NCBI GenBank assembly: GCA_026986255.1
Contig: JALSOX010000024.1
Span: 1 to 29,595, forward strand
Length of the DNA stretch: 29,595 nucleotides
Direction of reading: 5' to 3'
DNA from: Desulfurococcales archaeon
GTDB lineage: Archaea > Thermoproteota > Thermoprotei_A > Sulfolobales > NBVN01
Shown here: positions 22,797-29,595 of the stretch, piece by piece
How the letters are laid out: every line of letters starts with the position of its first letter
Position numbering within the stretch: the stretch's first letter is position 1
Notes under the pieces: generated by a model
Told to the model about the DNA's origin: nothing
Databases searched by the model: none
What the model saw: only the letters and a program-made list of their open reading frames with translations
Program-made: the position numbers and the translations under genes

Positions 22797-23603
22797 ACTA
22801 AGAAGAGGAAAGGAAGGAGGAAGGAGGCAGGTAAGGTAATCGTTAAGAAGAAAGCAAGGATTTCACCCTCCATAAGAACTCGGAAGGTTAGGTGGGACTT
22901 AATCATAGTTGCTGCAATAATAGTATCCATAGCTGTAGGTACGGCTTACCTCGTAACCCACGCATCAAGAGAAACGTCCCACCAAATAAAGCCGGCCACA
23001 GAGAACCTTTACAAGGCGCTTAAGGAAATATACTTCACAAACAAACCCAACCCCAACGCAGCCCTAGACGTATTCTACGACGTTAGAGGCAACATTAACC
23101 TGAACGGCACGGTCTTCGGCGTCAAGGACTTCATACAGTTCAGAATATTCTTCTACAACAGGACACTTAAAGTACCGACAAATGAGAGCGGCGCCACCAG
23201 CAACAAAACAATCGTGTTGAGCGGGCACGGCGTCATACCCATCGGTGCCCCCTACATTCAATCGGTACTAGATGTGCTGGGCTTCACAAGTAAGGTTGAG
23301 AACATTTCAATGCTCCTAGTCAATGTTGAGAACCTCAAAAACCATAACGTAAGCGTAGAGACGAAATACCTAGGACACGATAAGGTCAAGATACCCACAG
23401 TTAAGGAGCCCCTAGATACTGTGAAGGTGCGGTACATTTACATTACTGAAGTACATAACAAGACCTACCACGTTAACGCCACCGTGTGGTACGAGACCAA
23501 GTACAAGTTTCCTGTGAAGGCAGTGATAAACATTAACGGATATGTCCTGACGTTTAAGCTTGAGTACGCTGAGTTAACGTACTTAAACCAACAAAAAGTT
23601 TGA
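22794..23603 (+). CDS. Signal-anchored extracytoplasmic protein of unknown function, apparently starting at CTG
   Basis: 269 residues from CTG 22794. A very basic N-terminus (TKKRKGRRKEAGKVIVKKKAR, about 35 residues) leads to one hydrophobic helix (LIIVAAIIVSIAVGTAYLV). A long polar region follows, rich in beta-type sequence and sequons such as NGT, NRT, NKT and NVS, so the bulk probably lies outside the cell. The only canonical in-frame start, GTG 23214, would leave 129 residues without the anchor, while the coding pattern clearly begins at CTG. No family recognised. It lies 77 bp after pyk and before the Mrp-like gene, all on the same strand. Confidence 0.75.
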   Translation: MTKKRKGRRKEAGKVIVKKKARISPSIRTRKVRWDLIIVAAIIVSIAVGTAYLVTHASRETSHQIKPATENLYKALKEIYFTNKPNPNAALDVFYDVRGNINLNGTVFGVKDFIQFRIFFYNRTLKVPTNESGATSNKTIVLSGHGVIPIGAPYIQSVLDVLGFTSKVENISMLLVNVENLKNHNVSVETKYLGHDKVKIPTVKEPLDTVKVRYIYITEVHNKTYHVNATVWYETKYKFPVKAVININGYVLTFKLEYAELTYLNQQKV

Positions 23604-23628
23604 AAACAATCATGTACTAACGCAATCA

Positions 23629-23635
23629 CTTTTAA
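23629..23635 (+). promoter_or_regulatory. TATA box of the Mrp-like gene
   Basis: CTTTTAA centred about 32 bp before GTG 23664, predicting transcription from just upstream of the start (near-leaderless). Confidence 0.45.
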
Positions 23636-23663
23636 CTCCACGAAAATACTCAAATGTAGTGAT

Positions 23664-24524
23664 GTGAGTATGGCCTCAAACGTACCCTCGAGTAAAATAA
23701 GGGTTCACGTACCGCGCGAATACCTTGAGAGAAGGAAGAAGCTCCAGGAACGAATGTCTAAGATAAGGCACAAGATAGTTGTGATGTCTGGCAAAGGCGG
23801 TGTCGGGAAGTCCTTCATAGCGTCTAGCCTCGCACTGACCTTCCAGAAGCTAGGCTATAGAACTGGACTAATGGATGTTGACTTCCACGGCCCCTCTACC
23901 CCGAAGATGCTGGGATTAAGAGGGACTAGGTTAGTGATGTCAGATGAAGGAATAGAGCCTGCCCTAGGCCCTCTAGGACTTAAGGTGATGTCTTTAGACT
24001 TCCTGCTCCCGGACGATGACTCGCCAGTAATATGGCGCGGACCAATTAAGTCCACCGCTATAATGCAGTTCGTGACGGACGTTAATTGGGGTGAGCTTGA
24101 TTTCCTAGTAATTGACATGCCGCCAGGCACGGGTGATGAGGCACTAACCGTCGCTCAAGAGCTTCCGGAGGTGGACGGAGCCGTGTTCGTGACCATTCCC
24201 TCCGAGGTTTCACTCCTCGTTGTTGGCAGATCAATAGTCTTTGCTAGGAGGGTAAACATAAGACCATTGGGAGTTATAGAGAACATGTCAGGCTTCCTCT
24301 GCCCCAAGTGTGGCTCGTTCTACAGAATCTTTGGTAAGAGCTCTGGTAAGGAGATAGCTAGTAAGTATGGGATAGAGTTCCTTGGCGAGATACCGCTTGA
24401 CCCAAGGATAGCTGAATGTAATGATGCTGGGACACCATTCATACTGAAATACCCAGATAGTGAAGTATCCAAGCGCTTCGTGGAGGCTACCCAAAATCTA
24501 GTCAAGATAGTTAGCAATACATGA
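23664..24524 (+). CDS. Mrp/NBP35-family Fe-S cluster carrier ATPase
   Basis: ParA/MinD-type P-loop ATPase that carries [4Fe-4S] clusters to apoproteins (ApbC/Mrp/Nbp35). Seen: deviant Walker A VMSGKGGVGKSFIASSLA, DVDFHGPSTPKMLGL, the Walker B region LDFLVIDMPPGTGDEALT, and the Mrp signature ENMSGFLCPKCGSFYRIFG, whose CPKC pair bridges a cluster between two subunits. The C-terminal FLGEIPLDPRIAE is also typical. No N-terminal ferredoxin-like cysteines are present, unlike eukaryotic Nbp35. The start may be GTG 23664 or ATG 23670. Fe-S clients in this window would include the tetraether synthase-like protein and the XPD helicase; that link is inferred. Confidence 0.9.
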   Translation: MSMASNVPSSKIRVHVPREYLERRKKLQERMSKIRHKIVVMSGKGGVGKSFIASSLALTFQKLGYRTGLMDVDFHGPSTPKMLGLRGTRLVMSDEGIEPALGPLGLKVMSLDFLLPDDDSPVIWRGPIKSTAIMQFVTDVNWGELDFLVIDMPPGTGDEALTVAQELPEVDGAVFVTIPSEVSLLVVGRSIVFARRVNIRPLGVIENMSGFLCPKCGSFYRIFGKSSGKEIASKYGIEFLGEIPLDPRIAECNDAGTPFILKYPDSEVSKRFVEATQNLVKIVSNT

Positions 24525-24606
24525 AAGACTGCACCCTCACCTTAATCTTTTCCTTACCGTTACACTCTACCTCCTTAAGCTAAGCCAACTTATTAGTTAC
24601 TCCTCC

Positions 24607-24616
24607 AATATTTTAA
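24607..24616 (+). promoter_or_regulatory. TATA-like box of rbcL
   Basis: AATATTTTAA lies about 20 bp before ATG 24632. A second candidate, CTTATTAG at about 24589-24597, is better spaced if the short GAGGGA-containing leader is transcribed. Confidence 0.4.
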
Positions 24617-24631
24617 CGAGGGAAGTGAAAC

Positions 24632-25933
24632 ATGGGGTTTGAATGGTATAATGAGTTCGTAGACAGGAACTATAAGCCGAGCAATGACGAGCTGATCGCG
24701 GTATTTAGGGCTAAGCCTGCTGAAGGCCTCACAATAAGTGACGTAGCGGGGAGAATCGCGTCAGAGAGCAGTGTCGGTACCTGGACCACGTTAACGACGC
24801 TGAAGCCGCACGTACGTAAGATCATGGCTAAGGCTTACGTTGTCCGTGAGGATGGCTTAATTAAGGTGGCGTACCCTCTAGACCTCTTCGAGCTTGGGTC
24901 AATACCCCAGCTTTTCAGCTCGGTACTGGGTAACATCTTCGGCATGAGGGCCATAAGGAGCTTGAAAGTGCTTGACATAATGTTCCCTGAGAAGTACGTC
25001 AAGTCGTTCCTTGGGCCGTCGTTCGGCATTAGCGGTGTCCGCGACAAACTTAAGGTCTACAAGCGCCCGATACTTGCAACGGTGCCTAAGCCTAAGGTTG
25101 GGTTAACTTCGGAGGAGTACGGTGAGGCGGCCTATGAGATTCTTAGTGGTGGGATGGATCTGGTGAAGGACGACGAGAACTTAACCAACCAGTCATTCAA
25201 CCGCTTCGAAAAGAGGTTAGCTGCAGTAATGAAGGCTATAGATAAGGCCGAGAAGGAGACCGGTGAGAGGAAAGGGTACCTATGCAATATAACGGCACCA
25301 ACGCTGGAGGAGATGTTGCGTAGGATGAAACTTGTCGCTGACTACGGTAACGAATTCATAATGCTCGACATCTTGACAGTTGGTTGGGCGGCAGTTCAGA
25401 CGGCTAGGGAGCATGCGGCCGATTATAAGCTAGCAATACACGCACATAGAGCATTCCATGCAGCGTTTACTAGACCAAAAGAACATGGCGTAAGCTTCTA
25501 CCTAATAGCTAAGATATCAAGGCTTGCTGGGGTGGACCACATTCACATAGGGACTAACGTAGGTAAGATGGAGACAGACCTGAAGGAACTAAAGCTAACC
25601 CAGAACGTCATAACTCAGGAAGACTTCAGCCCTGAAGGTGACGAGACGAAGGAGCCGCAGAAGTGGTATGGCCTCAAACCCGTCCTCCCCGTAGCATCAG
25701 GGGGGCTTCATCCCGGTGTGCTGCCGCAACTGCTTGACTTCATGGGTTCTGACATACTAGTACAGGTAGGGGGAGGCGTTACAGGACATCCCAGAGGCCC
25801 TAAGGCCGGAGGGATGGCGGTGCGTCAAGCTCTAGAGGCGTACTACAGCGGTATCCCGCTAGAAGAGTATGCTAAGACGCATAAGGAGCTTAGGGAAGCA
25901 TTAGAGAAGTGGGGTAAGATTAGGCCTAAGTGA
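24632..25933 (+). CDS. rbcL: Form III ribulose-1,5-bisphosphate carboxylase (RuBisCO) large subunit
   Basis: Fixes CO2 onto ribulose bisphosphate. Archaeal form III enzymes mostly work in AMP/nucleoside recycling, feeding 3-phosphoglycerate to central metabolism. All key residues can be placed: E45, T50 and W51 in ESSVGTWT; K153 and K155 in TVPKPKVGL; and the carbamylated Lys and metal ligands K179, D181 and E182 in LVKDDEN. Also present are H272 and R273 in HAHRAFH, loop-6 K312 in GTNVGKMETD, S356 in VASGGLHPG, and the phosphate loop GGGVTGHPRGP. The 433-residue length is right and no small-subunit gene is present. The partners AMP phosphorylase and ribose-1,5-bisphosphate isomerase are not in the window. 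Single gene with its own promoter. Confidence 0.96.
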   Translation: MGFEWYNEFVDRNYKPSNDELIAVFRAKPAEGLTISDVAGRIASESSVGTWTTLTTLKPHVRKIMAKAYVVREDGLIKVAYPLDLFELGSIPQLFSSVLGNIFGMRAIRSLKVLDIMFPEKYVKSFLGPSFGISGVRDKLKVYKRPILATVPKPKVGLTSEEYGEAAYEILSGGMDLVKDDENLTNQSFNRFEKRLAAVMKAIDKAEKETGERKGYLCNITAPTLEEMLRRMKLVADYGNEFIMLDILTVGWAAVQTAREHAADYKLAIHAHRAFHAAFTRPKEHGVSFYLIAKISRLAGVDHIHIGTNVGKMETDLKELKLTQNVITQEDFSPEGDETKEPQKWYGLKPVLPVASGGLHPGVLPQLLDFMGSDILVQVGGGVTGHPRGPKAGGMAVRQALEAYYSGIPLEEYAKTHKELREALEKWGKIRPK

Positions 25934-26006
25934 ACCTCAGTACCTAACATTACCTCATTGAAAACATCGATGAGTTAATAGCCTTTTAATTTAACCTCTT
26001 GATTCC

Positions 26007-26909
26007 TTACTCTTCTGGCACCTTCCCTAACAATACCTTCCCCTTGAATAGGGAGACGTGGAGAGCCCCATCGTAGAGCTTTGTTTCGACATTCCGTGAT
26101 TTCAACCTACTATTAACTTCGTCCTCACTCAGTAGGGCCGGGTCAAGCGTGTTTGATGCCGTTATGAAGTTGCATGCGTACCCGAATGAGGGTATCCATA
26201 CCCAATATTCCCTGACGATGCTGAAGTTTGCTCTTACGTTCTCTAATACCCTAGCATATGTTTTCGGGTAGAAGAAGGAGTTACCGGCTTGAGTCACCAT
26301 TATACCGTCGTCCTTCATTACTGACTTAACCATGGCGTAAAACTCCTTACTATATAGTTTCCTCGAGATTTCCGGGCCATACGGGTCTGTCAGATCCAGC
26401 ACGACGACATCGAAATATTTCCTCGGTGCTATCTCCTTCACGTACTTGTAGCCATCCTCTATTATTAGCTTACTTCTTGAATCACTGAATGATCCCTGAT
26501 GCATAAAGTCTAAGTACTTCTTTGCGAACTCAATTAACTCACCGTCTATGTCAACCATTACTGCTTCATCAATGGATGAATGCTTTAGGATCTCCCTAAG
26601 CGTCGCCCCCTCCCCACCCCCAACGATGAGGGCTTTCCTAGGATGCGGGTGCGTTACGGTAACGGGGTGAACCAGTGACTCATGATATATGAACTCATCA
26701 TTCTCCGTTGACTGAATATACCCATCAAGTACTAGGGCTCGTCCATACTCGTAGAGTTCGAGTATCTGAACCTCTTGGTACTTAGTCCTGGCAGTCAGTA
26801 TGAACCTCTTCACCCTTGTCATGAATGCTGCGTTCGGTGAAACACCCTCGAAGACCACTGAACCATATTTTAGGCCTGCATCACCCATACTCACCGCCCC
26901 CACGTACAT
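26007..26909 (-). CDS. speE: Polyamine aminopropyltransferase (spermidine synthase family)
   Basis: Transfers aminopropyl from decarboxylated S-adenosylmethionine to a polyamine. Seen: the N-terminal beta domain with QILELYEYGRALVLDGYIQS followed by ENDEFIYHESLVHP, the nucleotide motif LIVGGGEGATLREILKH, VDIDGELIEFAKKYL, IEDGYKYV, and the catalytic-loop VVLDLTDPYGPE. At 300 residues it is standard. In hyperthermophilic archaea these enzymes often act on agmatine or make long polyamines; sequence alone does not decide the acceptor. ATG 26909 begins the longest frame; ATG 26888, directly after GGTGAG, is an alternative. Divergent from the E1-like gene. Confidence 0.93.
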   Translation of the reverse strand: MYVGAVSMGDAGLKYGSVVFEGVSPNAAFMTRVKRFILTARTKYQEVQILELYEYGRALVLDGYIQSTENDEFIYHESLVHPVTVTHPHPRKALIVGGGEGATLREILKHSSIDEAVMVDIDGELIEFAKKYLDFMHQGSFSDSRSKLIIEDGYKYVKEIAPRKYFDVVVLDLTDPYGPEISRKLYSKEFYAMVKSVMKDDGIMVTQAGNSFFYPKTYARVLENVRANFSIVREYWVWIPSFGYACNFITASNTLDPALLSEDEVNSRLKSRNVETKLYDGALHVSLFKGKVLLGKVPEE

Positions 26910-26922
26910 TAACTCGCCTTAC

Positions 26923-26950
26923 ATTATTAAAGAGCGGCCTTAATGCTTAA
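26923..26950. promoter_or_regulatory. Divergent promoter region between speE and the E1-like gene
   Basis: TTTAATAAT on the complement (26923-26931) faces speE. GCTTAA (26945-26950) is centred about 35 bp before ATG 26983 on the plus strand. Confidence 0.4.
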
Positions 26951-26982
26951 GCCTTCAGTAACGTTTCAAGAGAGGATGAACT

Positions 26983-27693
26983 ATGGCTGAGGAGAGGTAC
27001 TTAAGGCAGATAAAATTGCTTGGACGTGAAGGGCAGAAGAGGCTGCGTGAGGCAACAGTGCTCGTGGCCGGTCTTGGGGGGTTAGGGTCGCCGGTTACGT
27101 TATACTTAAGCGCTGCGGGGGTCGGCAGGTTACTCCTGGTTGATGAGGGAAGGCTAGAACTAAGTAACCTGAATAGGCAAGTACTTTATAGTGTTAATGA
27201 TGTAGGGAAATTCAAGGCCTTGGCCGCGGCAGAAAGGGCACGTAGCCTTAACCCTGGCGTCAGTGTTGAGCCCTACGTGATGAGCGTGCTGGATGAGGAG
27301 TTTGAGGAGCTTGTCCGTCAGGCAGATGTGGTTGTTGATTGCCTTGATAATTGGGCTGGAAGGTTAACGCTCGATAAACTAACATGGACTTACTCGAAAC
27401 CCTTAGTGCATGGCGGTATAGCTGAGTTCTATGGGCAAGCCACAACCGTATTAAAGGGAGTTACGCATTGCCTTAAGTGCGTCCTCGGCATAACTAGTGA
27501 GCATGAAGGGGAGCCTCCACAGGTGCTCGGCCCCACACCTGGCGTTGTAGGTGCTATTCAGGCTGCTGAGGTAATTAAGCTCGTGACCGGCATCGGTGAG
27601 CCGCTGTTCAATAGGCTTTTAATCATGGATCTTAAGAGGGGGGAGTTTACCACGCTCGAGGTTCGCGGTAATCCCGAGTGTGAATGTTGGTGA
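26983..27693 (+). CDS. ThiF/MoeB/HesA-family E1-like adenylyltransferase
   Basis: Activates the C-terminal glycine of a small ubiquitin-like sulfur carrier (MoaD, ThiS or SAMP type) by adenylation. Seen: RYLRQIKLLGREGQKRL, nucleotide loop VLVAGLGGLGSPVTLYLS, VDEGRLELSNLNRQVLY, the Asp in VVDCLDNWAGR, and two zinc-binding pairs (CLKC and a C-terminal CEC, one residue tighter than the usual CxxC). No rhodanese domain. At 236 residues it is the short archaeal form that may serve molybdopterin, thiamine/tRNA thiolation and protein modification alike. The downstream MarC start is 6 bp past its stop, so the two are probably cotranscribed. Confidence 0.9.
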   Translation: MAEERYLRQIKLLGREGQKRLREATVLVAGLGGLGSPVTLYLSAAGVGRLLLVDEGRLELSNLNRQVLYSVNDVGKFKALAAAERARSLNPGVSVEPYVMSVLDEEFEELVRQADVVVDCLDNWAGRLTLDKLTWTYSKPLVHGGIAEFYGQATTVLKGVTHCLKCVLGITSEHEGEPPQVLGPTPGVVGAIQAAEVIKLVTGIGEPLFNRLLIMDLKRGEFTTLEVRGNPECECW

Positions 27694-27699
27694 CCCGCC

Positions 27700-28302
27700 A
27701 TGTTTCCGGAACTTAATGTAGGTGCCTTAATCCAGGATATAGTAATGCTTTTCATCGTAATTGATCCAATAACGCTTGGAATTTACGTAGGGGTCAGCAC
27801 CGCTGGTCTCGAGCCTAGTCTACGCAAGGAAATAGTCCTTAGGGGTGTTGCTGGCGGCACTATTATCCTGCTTTTCTTCGGTCTGGTTGGAGATTACGTC
27901 ATGAGTTACTTCGGCATAGAGATACAGGACTTCATGATAGCGCTGGGCATACTCTTAATGATAGTCGCCATTCTTGACTTCTTGGATATTAGGTACACTT
28001 CAGAGCTACGTAGGGATAGCCCTTCGCTGGTCCCCATAGCAACTCCCTTGATAGCTGGTCCCGCAGCAATCTCCACGACGATATACATTAAGTACGCTCA
28101 CGGCATAACTTACGCACTAACGGCAATAGCGGTAAATGCGTTCCTGACGTACATCTCCATGATTGGTGGCGCTAGGCTCTCGGAAGTGCTTGGCAAGTCC
28201 GGCTCTCAGTTAGTGGATAAGGTTATAGCCTTAATACTGGCTGGGCTCGCCATTTCGCTTATTCGCCGTGGAGTAACTATGATTATAGCATCGCTGAAGT
28301 AG
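27700..28302 (+). CDS. MarC-family integral membrane protein
   Basis: 200 residues with about six membrane helices, the length and pattern of MarC/UPF0056 proteins: LFIVIDPITLGIYVG near the N-terminus (the family IDP element), then FFGLVGDYVMSYFGI, and MIALGILLMIVAILD. A central SPSLVPIATPLIAGPAAIST matches the PLxxGP hallmark. The function of the family is not established; the name comes from a bacterial locus and does not prove drug transport. ATG 27700 is 6 bp behind the E1-like gene. Confidence 0.9.
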   Translation: MFPELNVGALIQDIVMLFIVIDPITLGIYVGVSTAGLEPSLRKEIVLRGVAGGTIILLFFGLVGDYVMSYFGIEIQDFMIALGILLMIVAILDFLDIRYTSELRRDSPSLVPIATPLIAGPAAISTTIYIKYAHGITYALTAIAVNAFLTYISMIGGARLSEVLGKSGSQLVDKVIALILAGLAISLIRRGVTMIIASLK

Positions 28303-28326
28303 TCACGTAACTGTAAGGTAAGCACT

Positions 28327-29595
28327 ATGAGGTTCCCTTACACAAAGGCAAGGAAGGGCCAGCTCGAGGCTTGTAAGAGAGTGGCGGAGTCTTTAGGCGC
28401 GTACATAGTCCTTAAAGCTCCTACAGGCTTTGGAAAGACGATAGTTGCGTTGACCTCACACTCAGATGTTAGCCCGGTGCTGTACGGCGTCAGGACGATA
28501 AACGAAATGAGTCCCGTAATACGGGAGCTACGTAGGTCAGGTTTCTCCTTCACGTTCGTGTATAGTGCAGCTAAGATGTGCCCTCTAGCGCAGGACGCAG
28601 GTGGAGGGAGTACGGAGGACTTCTGGGCTGCGTGCAAGTCGTTGAGAATGAGGAAGATGTGCCCATATTTCTTCGGTATTGATGAGAGGCTTGATGATGT
28701 ACGGGGATTGCTTAATTCCGAGCCATCCTTTGATCCCCACGTCCTGGCATCGTTAATCTCAAGTAAGGTTGGTGTCTGCCCCTTCTTCTCCCTCACCAGG
28801 TTAATTCCTGACTCGCAATTCATTGTCGTTACATATCCCTACGTGTTTCGTGAGGAAGTATTCGACACCGCATTTACTGAGGTCGGGCCGGACGACTTCT
28901 ACTTAATCTTAGATGAGGCCCACACCCTCCTCATACCTCAGGCCGTAGTTGATGAGGAGATAGATAGTGTAACGGTGGAGCAAGCCTTGAGGGAGGTTAA
29001 GCAGTATGGTGAGCATTATGACGAGGTTCTAGGTTACCTGAAGAACCTTTTAAACATAGTTAACGAGCAGAAAGGGAGGTTGCTGAAGCGTGTGGATAAG
29101 ACCGTAGTCCTCCCGGGTGAGGGCACATTGTTTCTCTTAGAAGATGCCCTCGCCGAGATAAGGTTAAAGAAATTGCTTAGAGCACCGAGTGTGTCAGACG
29201 CCGTTGCCTTAAGCACTAAGTTAAGTAAGGTTGTTAAGTTCCTCCGCTACCTAAAAGAGCCTGACTTCCAGTCCTACGGATGCCTCTCGGAGTCTGAGGT
29301 AAGCATTCTTAAGGCGCTCCCCCTAGGTTACGGGTTCATTAAGAGGAGGCTTTCACTCTTCAAAGGCGTCCTACTCATGTCCGGCACAATGCCCCCCACA
29401 CATGTACTATCACCAATTTGCGGGGGTGATCTAACGTACATCGACGTAGAGTCTGAGTATGGGCGTGTATTCCCCCGCCATAATGTAGCGTACATTGTCG
29501 TAACCAGCGTTACCTCCAGCTACAGGTACCGCGGCAGGGAAATGTATGAGAGGTACGCTAAGTTAATCGAGGCGACGTTCAATGCTGTTCCTAAG
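28327..29595 (+). CDS. xpd: XPD/Rad3-family Fe-S DNA helicase (C-terminus cut by window end)
   Basis: Superfamily 2 5'-to-3' DNA helicase of the XPD type. 423 codons are present with no stop before the edge. Seen: Q-motif-like start RFPYTKARKGQLEA, Walker A APTGFGKT (31-38), motif Ia YGVRTINEMSPVIREL, the four Fe-S cysteines C85, C103, C112 and C151, DEAH (196-199) in LILDEAHTLL, an arch-type helical insertion after it, and motif III-like LLMSGTMPP. Helicase domain 2 motifs lie mostly outside. Archaeal XPD has about 550-600 residues, so about one quarter to one third is missing. Starts 24 bp after the MarC gene, likely the same transcript. Confidence 0.92.
   Translation, partial: MRFPYTKARKGQLEACKRVAESLGAYIVLKAPTGFGKTIVALTSHSDVSPVLYGVRTINEMSPVIRELRRSGFSFTFVYSAAKMCPLAQDAGGGSTEDFWAACKSLRMRKMCPYFFGIDERLDDVRGLLNSEPSFDPHVLASLISSKVGVCPFFSLTRLIPDSQFIVVTYPYVFREEVFDTAFTEVGPDDFYLILDEAHTLLIPQAVVDEEIDSVTVEQALREVKQYGEHYDEVLGYLKNLLNIVNEQKGRLLKRVDKTVVLPGEGTLFLLEDALAEIRLKKLLRAPSVSDAVALSTKLSKVVKFLRYLKEPDFQSYGCLSESEVSILKALPLGYGFIKRRLSLFKGVLLMSGTMPPTHVLSPICGGDLTYIDVESEYGRVFPRHNVAYIVVTSVTSSYRYRGREMYERYAKLIEATFNAVPK

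Overview
The window is a dense, intron-poor archaeal chromosome segment, almost certainly from a hyperthermophilic crenarchaeon (Thermoproteota, Desulfurococcales-like or a sister order). This rests on the gene content: form III RuBisCO, D-aminoacyl-tRNA deacylase DtdA, an XPD-type Fe-S helicase, a MJ0619-like tetraether synthase, a geranylgeranyl reductase, an archaeal UMP kinase, and tRNAs with short introns next to the anticodon. The promoters agree: A/T-rich TATA boxes lie about 20-40 bp before starts, many genes look leaderless or nearly so, and TTG/GTG starts are common. GGTGA-type Shine-Dalgarno sites appear at some starts. No rRNA and no CRISPR array were seen. The genus cannot be fixed from sequence reading alone.

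Layout. 1-2110 is an A+T-rich, damaged accessory stretch beside tRNA-Pro: a transporter cut by the window edge, the 3' part of a tldD/pmbA-type peptidase gene joined to the 5' part of a tyrosine-recombinase gene, and four ATATGCC repeats. 2169-6932 holds a MeaB/ArgK-type GTPase, a CopG-type regulator, a degenerate protein-kinase-fold protein, intron-containing tRNA-Leu, UMP kinase and DtdA. 6982-8483 holds three poorly known genes, one an internally duplicated zinc finger. 8644-13846 is a membrane-lipid neighbourhood: geranylgeranyl reductase, a small membrane protein, a helical protein plus SPFH/zinc-ribbon protein pair, and, convergent to them, a tetraether synthase-like radical SAM enzyme. 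13952-20284 has ThiL, a cell-surface transglutaminase-like protein, a THUMP tRNA methyltransferase and a large PQQ-propeller surface protein.

20367-21271 is a miniature tRNA-bounded island: an exact 50-bp copy of the 3' part of tRNA-Thr lies 827 bp from the intact tRNA, and only a hicBA toxin-antitoxin pair lies between. 21340-25933 holds pyruvate kinase, a membrane-anchored unknown, an Mrp/NBP35 ATPase and form III RuBisCO. 26007-29595 holds an aminopropyltransferase, a ThiF/MoeB E1-like protein, a MarC protein and an XPD helicase cut by the window end.

Most notable: pyruvate kinase and the gene after it appear to start at CTG, each placed behind a GGTGA site; the tRNA-Thr/hicBA island; the int-tldD junction beside tRNA-Pro; the kinase-fold protein without catalytic residues; and the grouping of lipid saturation, tetraether-forming and SPFH genes.
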